Assembly (NCBI GenBank): GCA_028279765.1
Contig: JANQND010000002.1
Coordinates: 1 to 64,000 of the forward strand
Length of the DNA stretch: 64,000 nucleotides
Source of the DNA: Candidatus Nanoarchaeia archaeon
Lineage (GTDB): Archaea; Nanobdellota; Nanobdellia; Woesearchaeales; WJIZ01
Direction of reading: 5' to 3'
In this document: positions 38,038 through 47,879 of the stretch, in pieces
How the letters are laid out: every line of letters begins with the position of its first letter
Position numbering within the stretch: position 1 is the first letter of the stretch
Translations under genes and position numbers: made by a program
The notes under the pieces: generated by a model
Databases searched by the model: none
Seen by the model: only the letters and a program-made list of their open reading frames with translations
Told to the model about the DNA's origin: nothing

Positions 38038-38840
38038 AACTCGATATTATCGCACAAAACAAGGAGAAAAAAAGCTCTGTAGAGCTGCCAAAGCAGTTTA
38101 CGGAGTCTGTCCGCTCAGATATCATTAAACGGGCAGTTCACGCTGAACAGAGTGCAAACAGGCAGCCGTATGGTGCATCGCCTGACGCAGGAATGCGGCA
38201 CTCCACCTATGTATCAAAAAGACGACATGATTATAAGTCCACATATGGCATTGGCCAGTCCAGAACCCCGCGAAAGGTTGTTTCCCGAAGCGGGTCCCGG
38301 ATGAACTGGGTAGGTGCGTTTGCTCCGCAAACCGTTGGCGGAAGACGTGCGCATCCTCCGAAAGCAGACAAGATATGGGAGAAAAAAATCAATAAGAAAG
38401 AGCATGCTCTTGCACTTCGCTCTGCTATGTCGGCGACCCTGGTAAAAGATCTGGCAGTCAAAAGAGGCCACAAAGTGCCTGAAGAATATCCTTTTATTGT
38501 CGATCAAAGCATCGAATCATTCAATAAAACCAAGGACGTAAATCAGTTCCTGCAGAGTGTTGGTCTTGATAAGGAATTAGAAAGAACCGACTCAAAAAAA
38601 GTAAGGGCAGGGAAAGGAAAAATGCGGGGAAGAAAGTACAAGACCAAAAAAGGCCCCTTAATTGTTACTGCAGAAGACTGTGCACTGACCAAAGCAGCAG
38701 GCAACATCCTTGGTGTAGATATTGTTAAGGTTGCTGATCTCAATGTAGAATTGCTGGCACCTGGCTGCGAGCCTGGCAGATGTACGCTTTGGACTGATAA
38801 GGCAATTGAGAAAATCCAAAAGGAGAATCTGTACCAATGA
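38034..38840 (+). CDS. rpl4: 50S ribosomal protein L4
   Basis: RQPYGASPDAGMRHSTYVSKRRHDY, GGRRAHPPKADKIWEKKINKKE; operon order. Confidence 0.96.
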   Translation: MKLDIIAQNKEKKSSVELPKQFTESVRSDIIKRAVHAEQSANRQPYGASPDAGMRHSTYVSKRRHDYKSTYGIGQSRTPRKVVSRSGSRMNWVGAFAPQTVGGRRAHPPKADKIWEKKINKKEHALALRSAMSATLVKDLAVKRGHKVPEEYPFIVDQSIESFNKTKDVNQFLQSVGLDKELERTDSKKVRAGKGKMRGRKYKTKKGPLIVTAEDCALTKAAGNILGVDIVKVADLNVELLAPGCEPGRCTLWTDKAIEKIQKENLYQ

Positions 38841-39088
38841 GCACGATCAAAAATCCGCTGTCCACAGAAAAATCCATTCGGTTGATGGAATCTGAAAACA
38901 AGCTCATCTTTGCAGTCGATAAGCGGGCAAAAAAAGAAGAGATCAAAAAAGATATCGAAGAGCTGTTCAAGGCAAGAGTGGTTCATGTTAATACCTTCAT
39001 TACGAATAAAGGCCAGAAAAGAGCATATGTCAAATTCAGCGATGAGACGCCTGCAATTGATATTGCTACACAATTAGGATTAATGTAA
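38837..39088 (+). CDS. rpl23: 50S ribosomal protein L23
   Basis: KNPLSTEKSIRLMESENKLIFAVDKRAKKEEIKKDIEELF; operon order. Confidence 0.96.
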   Translation: MSTIKNPLSTEKSIRLMESENKLIFAVDKRAKKEEIKKDIEELFKARVVHVNTFITNKGQKRAYVKFSDETPAIDIATQLGLM

Positions 39089-39109
39089 GAGAAAGGAAGC
39101 GAAACTAAA

Positions 39110-39823
39110 ATGGGAAAAAACCTGACACAGCAGAAGAGAGGAAAAGGATCGCCTACGTATAGGGCTCCTAGCTTCAGGTATGCAGGAAAGATCCAGCACC
39201 CAAAGGTCATGCAGGAAGGGGTTCAGGGAGAAATCGAGGAAATCCTTCATTCATCAGGTCATAGTGCGCCTTTGATGATCATCAGGTATCCTGAGGAGCT
39301 TACCTTGACTCTTGCACCGGAAGGAGTACGGGTTGGCGATAAAGTGAGCCTGGGCGCAACCGCTGAGCTTGCTCCGGGAAGTACCATGAAACTTGCAGAT
39401 ATTCCCGAAGGAACTTCCATTCATAATATTGAAGTAGTGCCAGGCGATGGTGGAAAAATGGTTCGATCATCCGGCGCATCAGCAAGAGTAATTTCCAAGA
39501 CCAAGGATAAAGTTATCCTTAAACTTCCGTCACGAAAGCAAAAAGAGTTTCATTCAGCCTGCCGTGCAACTGTTGGAGTGGTAGCAGGGTCGGGACGAAC
39601 GGAAAAACCAATCTTAAAAGCAGGAGTTAAATATTTCAAAATGAAGGCAAAGAACAAGCTTTGGCCTTCTGTCTCCGGAACATCCATGAACGCAGTAGAC
39701 CATCCCTTCGGAAGTAAAGGGTCCTCTACAAAAGGGCGACCTACCCAGTCTGCGCGAAACGATCCTCCGGGAAGAAAAGTGGGTAAAATTGCTCCACGAA
39801 GAACAGGAAGAAAGAACAGGTAA
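39110..39823 (+). CDS. rpl2: 50S ribosomal protein L2
   Basis: QKRGKGSPTYRAPSFRYAGKIQHP, MNAVDHPFGSKGSSTKGRPT. Confidence 0.97.
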   Translation: MGKNLTQQKRGKGSPTYRAPSFRYAGKIQHPKVMQEGVQGEIEEILHSSGHSAPLMIIRYPEELTLTLAPEGVRVGDKVSLGATAELAPGSTMKLADIPEGTSIHNIEVVPGDGGKMVRSSGASARVISKTKDKVILKLPSRKQKEFHSACRATVGVVAGSGRTEKPILKAGVKYFKMKAKNKLWPSVSGTSMNAVDHPFGSKGSSTKGRPTQSARNDPPGRKVGKIAPRRTGRKNR

Positions 39824-39831
39824 TCATCACA

Positions 39832-40215
39832 ATGGCAAAAAAAGAATTCAGTTATCGGGGAAAATCACTTGCAGACTTACAATCATTAAGTATTAATGAG
39901 CTTGCAGAGCTTCTGCCTGCACGAGCACGAAGATCGCTGAAAAGGGGAATGACTGACCAGCACAAGAAAGTTCTTGATAAAATGAAGAAAGGAGACGATA
40001 ATCTCAAGACGCACTGCAGAGATATGGTTATCCTGCCTGAGATGGTTGGTCAGGCTGTTAAGGTATACAGTGGAAAAGAATTCAAATCAATCACTATCGA
40101 GCCGGAAATGATCGGGCATTATCTTGGAGAATTCTCTCCGAGCAGAAAAACCGTTGCACACTCTTCACCGGGTGTTGGCGCAACAAAATCATCATCAAAT
40201 GTTTCAGTGAAATAA
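39832..40215 (+). CDS. rps19: 30S ribosomal protein S19
   Basis: KTHCRDMVILPEMVGQAVKVYSGKEFKSITIEPEMIGHYLGEFSPSRK. Confidence 0.97.
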   Translation: MAKKEFSYRGKSLADLQSLSINELAELLPARARRSLKRGMTDQHKKVLDKMKKGDDNLKTHCRDMVILPEMVGQAVKVYSGKEFKSITIEPEMIGHYLGEFSPSRKTVAHSSPGVGATKSSSNVSVK

Positions 40216-40217
40216 GC

Positions 40218-40988
40218 ATGACATACAAATATTCAAGCCAGACATATAATAAGGAACATATGGCAAAAGGGATTGGCGTAGATTTAGCTATCTCTACCAA
40301 GTCTTCCATCGAGATATGCAATAGGCTTCGAAAGAAAAGTGTTGCCCGTGCAAAAGTCATCCTGCAGGATGCCATGGACAAGAAAGTGCCAATCGAATTT
40401 ACTCGGTTCACTAATGGCGCAGGCCATAAAAGAGGCATTGGTGCGGGAAGATTCCCTGTCAATGCCGCGCGTGAAATCCTTGCATTGCTAAAAAACGTGG
40501 AAGCAAACGCACAGTTCAAAGGACTCAATACCTCTAATTTAATCATTGAGCATATCTCTGCTCAGAATGCCGGAAACCAATGGAGATATGGTCGTCATCG
40601 AAGACGAAAGATGAAGAAAACCCATATTGAAGTGGTAGTGAAAGAGGGCAAGAAAGAAGAGAAGAAAACAGCTGCAAAACCTGCTACTGAAAAGAAAGGA
40701 GAAGGAAAAAAGGTTGAGACAAAAAAGCCTGAAGTGAAATCTGCATCGCCAAAGGCTGTTGAGAAGAAGGCAGAGCCTGTTAAAGCTGCTCCGAAAGCAG
40801 AGGAAAAGAAAGCTGCAGAAAAACCAAAGGAAGACAAGCCAAAGCCTGAGGTAAAAAAAGAAGCTCCTGCTAAAAAACCAGTAGAAGAAAAACCTGCAGC
40901 GCCAAGCACTGAGAAGAAAGAAGCTGCACCAAAGAAAGAAACTCCTGCTCCTAAACAAACCAAAGAGGAATCAACCAAAAATGATTGA
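40218..40988 (+). CDS. rpl22: 50S ribosomal protein L22 with long Lys/Ala/Pro/Glu-rich C-terminal tail
   Basis: AKGIGVDLAISTKSSIEICNRLRKK...GPGRFPVNAA-like core, NQWRYGRHRRRKMKKTHIEVVV; ~100-aa low-complexity tail. Confidence 0.95.
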   Translation: MTYKYSSQTYNKEHMAKGIGVDLAISTKSSIEICNRLRKKSVARAKVILQDAMDKKVPIEFTRFTNGAGHKRGIGAGRFPVNAAREILALLKNVEANAQFKGLNTSNLIIEHISAQNAGNQWRYGRHRRRKMKKTHIEVVVKEGKKEEKKTAAKPATEKKGEGKKVETKKPEVKSASPKAVEKKAEPVKAAPKAEEKKAAEKPKEDKPKPEVKKEAPAKKPVEEKPAAPSTEKKEAAPKKETPAPKQTKEESTKND

Positions 40989-41754
40989 AAGAAAATTCAT
41001 CGCATCAAACATCAAGGAATTCATGGTTCAGGAATTTATCGCAAATAGTGTGAAGGGTGCTGAATATAGTCATATTAAGCTGCAGCGAACCCCTCTTGGC
41101 GAGAAAATCGTTATCTATTCCGCAAGGCCGGGTCTTATCGTTGGGCGAAAGGGCCAGAATATCAAGCAGTTAACGAAAGTACTCAAGAAAAAATACGGAC
41201 TGGAAAATCCTCAGGTTGAAATCAGCGAGGTAGATCATCCTTATTTTGACACGGAAATCATGTCTGAAAAGATTGTTAATTATCTTGAAAAATACGGAAC
41301 CTCCAAGTTCAAAGGAATTGGTCATAAGATCATGACCGAAGTGATGAACGCAGGCGCTATGGGGATTGAAATCCTGATCTCAGGAAAAATTCCAAGCTCC
41401 CGTGCAAAACGATGGAGGTTTTACCAGGGGTATCTGAAAAAATGTGGTGATATTGCGCTGGTTGGTGTGAATAGTTCCATTACAACAGCAAAGCTCAAGA
41501 CCGGAACCATCGGTATTCAGGTAAAGATCATGCCTCCTGACACTGTCCTTCCTGACAGAATCGAGCTTATCGAGGAAAAACAGGAAGTAATTGAAGAAGT
41601 AAAGGAAGGATCCCAAGAAAACGATCAGAAAAAATCAGAGTCCTCGGACAAAGAAGAGAAAAAGGAATCCAAAGAAAAAGCTGATGCAAAGCCTAAGAAA
41701 AAAAAGGCAGTAAAGAAGAAAAAAGCAGCAGCTGATACCAAAAAGAAAGAATAA
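40981..41754 (+). CDS. rps3: 30S ribosomal protein S3 with charged C-terminal tail
   Basis: FIASNIKEFMVQEFIANSVKGAEYSHIKLQRTPLGEKIVIYSARPGLIVGRKGQNIKQL. Confidence 0.97.
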   Translation: MIERKFIASNIKEFMVQEFIANSVKGAEYSHIKLQRTPLGEKIVIYSARPGLIVGRKGQNIKQLTKVLKKKYGLENPQVEISEVDHPYFDTEIMSEKIVNYLEKYGTSKFKGIGHKIMTEVMNAGAMGIEILISGKIPSSRAKRWRFYQGYLKKCGDIALVGVNSSITTAKLKTGTIGIQVKIMPPDTVLPDRIELIEEKQEVIEEVKEGSQENDQKKSESSDKEEKKESKEKADAKPKKKKAVKKKKAAADTKKKE

Positions 41755-41780
41755 GGTCCCTTCATTCATAATCGAAAACA

Positions 41781-41999
41781 ATGGTTAAACGAAAAGATAT
41801 TCGGAGCATGCAGCCAAATGAGCGGCAAAAGCAGCTTGCAGACTTGCAGATGGAGCTTATGAAAGCAAATGCGCAGGTTTCATCAGGCAGCGCTCCAAAG
41901 AATCCCGGTCAGATTCGTGAAATCAAGAAAAGCATTGCGCGAATATTGACTATTGAAAAAGAACTAAAGAACCAGGAGGTAGGCAAAAAGGATGAGTGA
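41781..41999 (+). CDS. rpl29: 50S ribosomal protein L29
   Basis: MQPNERQKQLADLQMELMKANAQVSSGSAPKNPGQIREIKKSIARILTI. Confidence 0.94.
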   Translation: MVKRKDIRSMQPNERQKQLADLQMELMKANAQVSSGSAPKNPGQIREIKKSIARILTIEKELKNQEVGKKDE

Positions 42000-42303
42000 A
42001 ATCTGCTCTACATGTGGATTGCCAAAAGAGCTTTGCGTATGTGAAAGCATCGCAAAAGAATCCCAGGAAATCGTTCTTTCCCTGGAGAAGAAAAAATTTG
42101 GCAAGACATACACTGTAGTAGTTGGTATTGACGAAAAAGAGATTGATCTTGGTGATCTGACCAAGAAGCTCAAGTCAAAACTGGCATGCGGAGGAACTGC
42201 AAAAAAAGGTAAAATTGAACTGCAGGGAAACCACATCCAAAAGACCAAGGAAATGCTCCTTGATTTGGGTTTTTCACCTGATACCATTATTACAAAACAA
42301 TGA
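41992..42303 (+). CDS. Translation initiation factor aIF1 (SUI1)
   Basis: ICSTCGLPKELCVCESIAKESQEIVLSLEKKKFGKTYTVVVGID...LKSKLACGGTAKKGKIELQGNH. Confidence 0.96.
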   Translation: MSEICSTCGLPKELCVCESIAKESQEIVLSLEKKKFGKTYTVVVGIDEKEIDLGDLTKKLKSKLACGGTAKKGKIELQGNHIQKTKEMLLDLGFSPDTIITKQ

Positions 42304-42530
42304 GAAAAGAGCTATGCAGGCAAGAGCTGATAGGGAAAGCTGTGGAAGTGAGCGGTTTTTCCGGCAAAATAATAGATGAAACAAAACACATGATCACCAT
42401 CCAATGCTCCGACAGGAAAACACGCAAGTTCATAAAAAAAAATCATACATTCAAGATAAACGGTGAAGAAATACAAGGAACAAAGATCAATGCACGCCCT
42501 GAAGAGCGCGTAAAGAAAAAACTTCGGTGA
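42300..42530 (+). CDS. rnp1: Ribonuclease P protein component 1 (Rpp29/Pop4)
   Basis: ELIGKAVEVSGFSGKIIDETKHMITIQCSDRKTRKFIKKNHTFKI; position between aIF1 and S17. Confidence 0.9.
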   Translation: MRKELCRQELIGKAVEVSGFSGKIIDETKHMITIQCSDRKTRKFIKKNHTFKINGEEIQGTKINARPEERVKKKLR

Positions 42531-42534
42531 AACA

Positions 42535-43011
42535 ATGAAAATAAAAAATATCGGATTCAACATTCCCGCTCCAAAAACCAAGTCAAAGCAGGAGGAAAAG
42601 AAATCTCCATTCACAGGAGATATCAAAGTACGCGGCAGAGTCTTTACCGGGACCGTCATTTCCGCAAAGATGACCCGAACCGCAACCGTGGAATGGGATC
42701 GAAGAGTAAAGCTTCCAAAGTATGAGCGATACATGAAAAAGCGAACCCGGGTCAAAGCACACAATCCTGATATCATCAAAGCAGAAGAAGGCGATATCGT
42801 TAAGATCATGGAGTGTAGGCCACTCAGTAAAACCAAGAATTTCGTTATTGTTGAGAATCTTGGAAAAGAAAAAGGCTATGCGCAGAAAAAGGAAGCCCTT
42901 GAAGAGTCCAAGAAAGCTGCCGTAAAGCATGAAGAAGTAGCTGAGGAGTCGAAAAATATCTCAGAAGAAGCTCCTGCTCAGGAAGAAACAGCAGAGAAAA
43001 AAGAAGAGTAG
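42535..43011 (+). CDS. rps17: 30S ribosomal protein S17 with acidic/Lys-rich tail
   Basis: SPFTGDIKVRGRVFTGTVISAKMTRTATVEWDRRVKLPKYERYMKKRTRVKAHNP. Confidence 0.96.
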   Translation: MKIKNIGFNIPAPKTKSKQEEKKSPFTGDIKVRGRVFTGTVISAKMTRTATVEWDRRVKLPKYERYMKKRTRVKAHNPDIIKAEEGDIVKIMECRPLSKTKNFVIVENLGKEKGYAQKKEALEESKKAAVKHEEVAEESKNISEEAPAQEETAEKKEE

Positions 43012-43026
43012 AACAAATAAACCAAA

Positions 43027-43428
43027 ATGGAATCCATTAAAGCTCAAGTCATCAAAGGCCTTAATTTCGGCGCACATATTCCTACCTGTGATAATTCAGG
43101 CGCTAAGGTAATCAAGATCTTTGGCTGCAAGACCAGTAAAACCGTAAAGGGAAGAATGGGAAAAGCAGGCGTAGGAGATCTTGTTGTTGCCTCTGTAGTG
43201 AAGGGGAAGCCTGAGATGAGAAAGCAAACCGTCCTTGCTATTATTGTTCGGCAAAAAAAAGAATACCGAAGAGCTGACGGCATGAGAATCAAGTTTGAGG
43301 ACAATGCAGCAGTTATAGTCAAGGATGAAAAAGGAAACCCGAAAGGTACCATCCTCAAAGGGGCCATCGCAAAAGAGGCTGCGCAGAGATGGGGAAATAT
43401 TTCAAAAATTGCAAGGATAATCGTCTAA
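43027..43428 (+). CDS. rpl14: 50S ribosomal protein L14
   Basis: KGLNFGAHIPTCDNSGAKVIKIFG, VKGKPEMRKQTVLAIIVRQKKEYRRADGMRIKFEDNAAVIV. Confidence 0.97.
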   Translation: MESIKAQVIKGLNFGAHIPTCDNSGAKVIKIFGCKTSKTVKGRMGKAGVGDLVVASVVKGKPEMRKQTVLAIIVRQKKEYRRADGMRIKFEDNAAVIVKDEKGNPKGTILKGAIAKEAAQRWGNISKIARIIV

Positions 43429-43429
43429 A

Positions 43430-43855
43430 ATGAAATCATGGTCTTCAGAGTGGAAATCAAGTAAAACTGCAGGAAAGCAGAGAAAATACAGAGCAAATGC
43501 TCCGCTGCACATCAAGAGAAAGTTCTCAGGCGTGCATCTCTCAAAAGAGCTACGGGAGAAGCACCAGAAGCGAAACATGGTCATTGTCAAAGGGGACAAA
43601 GCCAAGGTGCTTCGCGGACAGTATAAAGGGCAAACCGCCAAGGTTGAAGAAGTCGACTCCAAAAGAAGCAGGGTTCGCCTTGCTGGTATCGAAGTGAGCA
43701 AGAAAGACGGAAACAAAGTTCCGGTATACTTTCAGCCGTCAAACCTGATGATTACCGATCTCAACATGGATGACAAGAAAAGAGCAAGCATAACACAGAG
43801 AAAAAAGCCTGCAGAGGCTACTAAACCCAAAAAGTCCCAAAAAGCAACAGAGTGA
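43430..43855 (+). CDS. rpl24: 50S ribosomal protein L24
   Basis: SKTAGKQRKYRANAPLHIKRKFSGVHLSKELREKHQKRNMVIVKGDKAKVLRGQYKGQTAKV. Confidence 0.96.
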   Translation: MKSWSSEWKSSKTAGKQRKYRANAPLHIKRKFSGVHLSKELREKHQKRNMVIVKGDKAKVLRGQYKGQTAKVEEVDSKRSRVRLAGIEVSKKDGNKVPVYFQPSNLMITDLNMDDKKRASITQRKKPAEATKPKKSQKATE

Positions 43856-43859
43856 TACT

Positions 43860-44546
43860 ATGGTAAAAAATCATTTGAAAACAATCGCTGCACCAAAAAG
43901 CTGGCCAGTGAAAAGAAAAGAGAGAACATTCATCCTGCGCCCTGATGCTGGCCCGCATGATCTGAAGAACAGTATTTCACTCAATTTCCTGCTCATTGAT
44001 TTGCTTGGTCTTTGCAAGACCAAAAGAGAATCTACCTACCTGCTTCGGTATAAAGAAATCCTGGTAGACGGGAAACGAAGAACAAACATCGCATTCCCGG
44101 TTGGCCTGATGGATGTCGTAACCATCAAGGACATGAAGAAGCACTATCGTATTATGCTTAATTCCAAGGGAAAGATTGAAGCGCGTGAGATTGCAGACAA
44201 AGAATCTGCAATCAAGCTGCACAAAATCACCGGAAAATCTCTGGTAAAGAAAAAAAATCAGCTTAATCTCTTCGATGGCAAGAACATGCTTATCGACAAG
44301 GGAGACTACAAGGTTGGAGACAGCATCCTTGTTGAGTTTGCAGGCGATAAGATCAAAGAGCACTTTGAGCTCAAAAAAGGAAATACCATCCTGCTGACCG
44401 GAGGGAGGCATACGGGAAGCATGGGGAAGATTGAAGAGATCATCGGAACCAAAATTATCTATAAAGTGGGCAAGGATGACGTATACGAGACGCTCAAAAA
44501 ATATGCATTTGTCGTAGGAGCAGACAAACCGGTAGTAGAATTATAA
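43860..44546 (+). CDS. rps4e: 30S ribosomal protein S4e
   Basis: NHLKTIAAPKSWPVKRKERTFILRPDAGPHDL, TGGRHTGSMGKIEEI. Confidence 0.96.
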   Translation: MVKNHLKTIAAPKSWPVKRKERTFILRPDAGPHDLKNSISLNFLLIDLLGLCKTKRESTYLLRYKEILVDGKRRTNIAFPVGLMDVVTIKDMKKHYRIMLNSKGKIEAREIADKESAIKLHKITGKSLVKKKNQLNLFDGKNMLIDKGDYKVGDSILVEFAGDKIKEHFELKKGNTILLTGGRHTGSMGKIEEIIGTKIIYKVGKDDVYETLKKYAFVVGADKPVVEL

Positions 44547-44553
44547 TAATAAA

Positions 44554-45063
44554 ATGAATCCCATGAAAACAATTCGAATAGAGAAGGTTACCCTAAACAT
44601 AGGTGCGGGAAAAGACCAGAATAAACTTGAGAAAGGAAGAATCCTTCTCAAGCATATTACCGGAATTGAGCCGGTAAAAACCGTCACCAAGAAAAGGATC
44701 CCTACCTGGGGACTGCGGCCTGGCCTTGCTATCGGATGCAAAATTACGCTCAGAAAAAGTGATGCAAAGCAGCTTCTGGTAAAACTGCTCGAAGCAAAGG
44801 ATAAGCAGCTTGCAGAATCTCAGTTTGATAATTCAGGAAATATCTCTTTTGGAATCTCCGAATACATCGATATTCCTGGTGTAAAATACGATCCTAAAGT
44901 CGGAATCATTGGTCTTCAGGTTTGTGTAACTCTGGAAAGGCCAGGGTTCAGAGTAAAAAAACGATCACTTGGCAAAGCAAAAATACCAAAAGATCACAGC
45001 ATTGGAAAAGAAGAGGCAATGGACTTCATGAAGCAGGAGTTCGCGGTCAGCATAGGTGAATAA
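44554..45063 (+). CDS. rpl5: 50S ribosomal protein L5
   Basis: [61 protein letters not shown]. Confidence 0.97.
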   Translation: MNPMKTIRIEKVTLNIGAGKDQNKLEKGRILLKHITGIEPVKTVTKKRIPTWGLRPGLAIGCKITLRKSDAKQLLVKLLEAKDKQLAESQFDNSGNISFGISEYIDIPGVKYDPKVGIIGLQVCVTLERPGFRVKKRSLGKAKIPKDHSIGKEEAMDFMKQEFAVSIGE

Positions 45064-45065
45064 TC

Positions 45066-45296
45066 ATGACGTACAGTGAACATAAAAAAGTTTTCAAGCA
45101 GTTGAAAGCAAAACCGGTCAAGCTCAAAAAATATATCAAGCACAACTCTCCAAAGGAGCGATCCTGCGGGCGGTCCACAAAGAAATGCCAGCGATGCGGC
45201 AGAATCAGGGGACATATTGACAAATATGGTCTTAATCTGTGCAGGCAGTGCTTCAGAGAGATCGCAACAAAGATCGGGTTCAAAAAATATTCATAG
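45066..45296 (+). CDS. rps14: 30S ribosomal protein S14 (zinc type)
   Basis: [35 protein letters not shown]. Confidence 0.96.
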   Translation: MTYSEHKKVFKQLKAKPVKLKKYIKHNSPKERSCGRSTKKCQRCGRIRGHIDKYGLNLCRQCFREIATKIGFKKYS

Positions 45297-45306
45297 GTAA
45301 ACAAAA

Positions 45307-45699
45307 ATGGCATTAAATGACACAGTAGCAAACGCATTATCCAAAATGAATCAGTATGAGGAATTAGGCAGGTCTGAGTGTACGATTTCGCCTTCCTCAA
45401 GGCTTATTACCGACATCCTGGGTATCCTCAAGAAATTCAAATACATCAAAGGATACAATAAAGTAAAGGATGGTCAGAAAGAGAGCATTGTTGTTCAACT
45501 GACTGGTGCGATCAATGAGTGCGGGGTTATCAAGCCGCGCTTCTCTATTAAAAAGGAGGAGTTCACTCGTTTCGAAAAACGATTCCTTCCTTCCCGGGAC
45601 ATGGGTATTATCATTATTTCCACTGTTGAAGGCCTGACGGATCACCACAAGGCGAAAGAAAAGAAAATAGGAGGAAAGCTCATAGCATTCTGCTATTAA
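45307..45699 (+). CDS. rps8: 30S ribosomal protein S8
   Basis: NDTVANALSKMNQYEELGRSECTISPSSRLITDILGILKKF...RFLPSRDMGIIIISTVEGLTDHHKAKEKKIGGKLIAFCY. Confidence 0.97.
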   Translation: MALNDTVANALSKMNQYEELGRSECTISPSSRLITDILGILKKFKYIKGYNKVKDGQKESIVVQLTGAINECGVIKPRFSIKKEEFTRFEKRFLPSRDMGIIIISTVEGLTDHHKAKEKKIGGKLIAFCY

Positions 45700-45710
45700 T
45701 TACTGATCAA

Positions 45711-46262
45711 ATGGCTAAGAAAAAGGAAATCAAGCTTGAAATGGACGTTCCGGAGGGTATAGAAGCTCGACAGGATGGAAAAGAGCTAGTCATTAAAGGA
45801 AAGAAAGGAGAAGTGAAAAGAGCCTTCAACAATCCTAAAGTAGACATCAAAGTAGAGGGCGGCAAAATTATCATTGCGCCCAGCAAGCAATCAAAGCGTG
45901 AGAAAACTATTACCTTCACCTACAAAGCTCATATCGGGAATATGTTCAAAGGAGCAGAAGAAGGGCATTCCTATGTCCTCAAAGTATGCTCAAGCCACTT
46001 TCCGATGAATGTGGCGGTCAATAAGGATTCATTGGTTGTCAAAAATTTCCTTGGTGAGAAATACCCAAGAACCCTCAAAATAAAAGAAGGCGTTCAGGTA
46101 AAGGTTGACGGTGATCTCATCACTATCGAGAGTACCAGTAAGGAATTAGCAGGAACCACAGCATCCGCAGTCGAAGAATTGATGAAGCGTGCTGACTTTG
46201 ATCCAAGAATTTTCCAGGATGGCATTTACATAATCAATAAAGACGGTAAAGAGTTAAAATGA
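45711..46262 (+). CDS. rpl6: 50S ribosomal protein L6
   Basis: MDVPEGIEARQDGKELVIKGKKGEVKRAF, YKAHIGNMFKGAEEGHSYVLKVCSSHFPMNVAV. Confidence 0.96.
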   Translation: MAKKKEIKLEMDVPEGIEARQDGKELVIKGKKGEVKRAFNNPKVDIKVEGGKIIIAPSKQSKREKTITFTYKAHIGNMFKGAEEGHSYVLKVCSSHFPMNVAVNKDSLVVKNFLGEKYPRTLKIKEGVQVKVDGDLITIESTSKELAGTTASAVEELMKRADFDPRIFQDGIYIINKDGKELK

Positions 46263-46846
46263 AAGAACTACTAGACAAGAGAGCACAAACCAAGAGGAGA
46301 AAGCCGCATTTTCAGATGCAGGACTCTCATAAGCTCTCCCGGTTAACACAAAAATGGAGAAAGCCGCGCGGTATCGACTCCAAGATGCGTTTAGGGTTGA
46401 AAGGCTATGCACGGTCTGTTGAAGTAGGCTTCAAATCACCTAAGGATGTGCGCGGTTTGGATAAAAGTGGGTTACTTCCGGTTATGGTCTCTTCGGTAAA
46501 AGAGCTCGAGAGCGTTAATAAGGAAAAAGAAGGAGCGATTATAAGTTCCGCAGTTGGTCAGAAAAAGAAAAAAGATTTGGTTGCAAAAGCAACTGAGATG
46601 GGAATTACTCTACTTAATATCAAGGATCCAAAAGCATTCGCTGCATCAGTTGAGAAGAACATGAAAGAGCGGGCGGATCGAAAGAAAAAACGCATCGCAA
46701 AGGCTACAGAGAAAAAGGCAAAAGAAGAGAAGAAAAAACCTGCAGAAAAGAAAAAAGAAGATCTCTCTGATAAAGTCCTGAGCGAAGATGAAAAAGCCAA
46801 GGCTGAGAAGAAAGAAAAAGATAAGATACTCACGACAAAGGAATAA
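46259..46846 (+). CDS. rpl32e: 50S ribosomal protein L32e with Lys/Glu-rich tail
   Basis: RRKPHFQMQDSHKLSRLTQKWRKPRGIDSKMRLGLKGYARSVEVGFKSPKDVRGL. Confidence 0.95.
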   Translation: MKELLDKRAQTKRRKPHFQMQDSHKLSRLTQKWRKPRGIDSKMRLGLKGYARSVEVGFKSPKDVRGLDKSGLLPVMVSSVKELESVNKEKEGAIISSAVGQKKKKDLVAKATEMGITLLNIKDPKAFAASVEKNMKERADRKKKRIAKATEKKAKEEKKKPAEKKKEDLSDKVLSEDEKAKAEKKEKDKILTTKE

Positions 46847-46850
46847 GAAA

Positions 46851-47300
46851 ATGAATGTCAAAGCCCAAAAGAAAGTTGCAGCAAAATTGCTCAAATGCTC
46901 GACCAAGAAGGTTAAACTAGATTCCACCCGGTTAGAAGAGATCAAAGAGTCTATTACCAAGCGCGATATTAAAGGCCTGATCAAGGATAAGGCAATCTCA
47001 AAGGATGCTGGCCAGGAAACATCCCGGGCAAGGGCACGCAAGATCCAGGAGCAGAAAAGTAAGGGAAGACGAAAAGGTGCTGGGTCCAAGAAAGGAAAAA
47101 TCAATGCAACCGTCTCCAAAAAAGAGCGATGGATGAGTAAGATCAGAGCGCAAAGAAAGCTCATCAAAGAGCTGCGTGATGAGAGCAAGGTTTCAAAAGA
47201 AACCTATAATGAGCTCTACAAGAAATCCAAGGGCGGATTTTTCAGAAGCAGAAGGCACATCATGATTTACATTGAAGATCACGATCTTATACAAAAATGA
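46851..47300 (+). CDS. rpl19e: 50S ribosomal protein L19e
   Basis: MNVKAQKKVAAKLLKCSTKKVKLD...SRARARKIQEQKSKGRRKGAGSKKGK; internal start chosen. Confidence 0.95.
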   Translation: MNVKAQKKVAAKLLKCSTKKVKLDSTRLEEIKESITKRDIKGLIKDKAISKDAGQETSRARARKIQEQKSKGRRKGAGSKKGKINATVSKKERWMSKIRAQRKLIKELRDESKVSKETYNELYKKSKGGFFRSRRHIMIYIEDHDLIQK

Positions 47301-47878
47301 AAACAAGCAAAACGCGAACCGTACGGTTCAGAAGAAAGAGAAGCGGCAAGACTGACTACAAAAAGCGATTAAAGCTGGTTATGTCCGGAAAGCCCCGGTT
47401 AGTAGTACGAAAATCCATTAGTGCAATAACCGTACAGCTGGTTACCTATCAGGAAAAAGGCGATAAGATCCTGGCAACGATCAAAAGTAGCAGCCTCAAA
47501 TCATTCGGCTGGAATTACAATTATTCCAATACGCCAAGCGCATACCTAGCGGGTGTATTAATTGCACAAAAGGCTAAGGAATTGAACATCTCAGAGGCAA
47601 TTTTGGATATTGGCCTCAACAAGTCTGTTCCGGGATCAAAGCTTTTTGCGGTATTGAAAGGTGCGATAGACAATGGCCTGCAGGTTCCTCACGGTGACTC
47701 TGTTCTTCCATCCGATGATCGGGTAAAAGGAGCGCATATTCAGCAATACGCTGAGCAATTAAAAGCAGATGAGCAAAAGTATAATAAGGAATTTAGCGGA
47801 TACACTAAGAACAATTGCGATCCAACGCAGATTACCAAACAGGTAGAAGAAGTCAAAAATAAGATCATGGGTGCATAA
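47297..47878 (+). CDS. rpl18: 50S ribosomal protein L18
   Basis: VRFRRKRSGKTDYKKRLKLVMSGKPRLVVRKS, WNYNYSNTPSAYLAGVLIAQKA. Confidence 0.96.
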   Translation: MKTSKTRTVRFRRKRSGKTDYKKRLKLVMSGKPRLVVRKSISAITVQLVTYQEKGDKILATIKSSSLKSFGWNYNYSNTPSAYLAGVLIAQKAKELNISEAILDIGLNKSVPGSKLFAVLKGAIDNGLQVPHGDSVLPSDDRVKGAHIQQYAEQLKADEQKYNKEFSGYTKNNCDPTQITKQVEEVKNKIMGA

Positions 47879-47879
47879 A

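Noticed and set aside
40539-40978. Minus-strand Phe/Ser/Leu-rich ORFs (139 and 127 aa)
   Set aside because: Shadow frames of the Lys/Ala-rich L22 tail; composition artefact.
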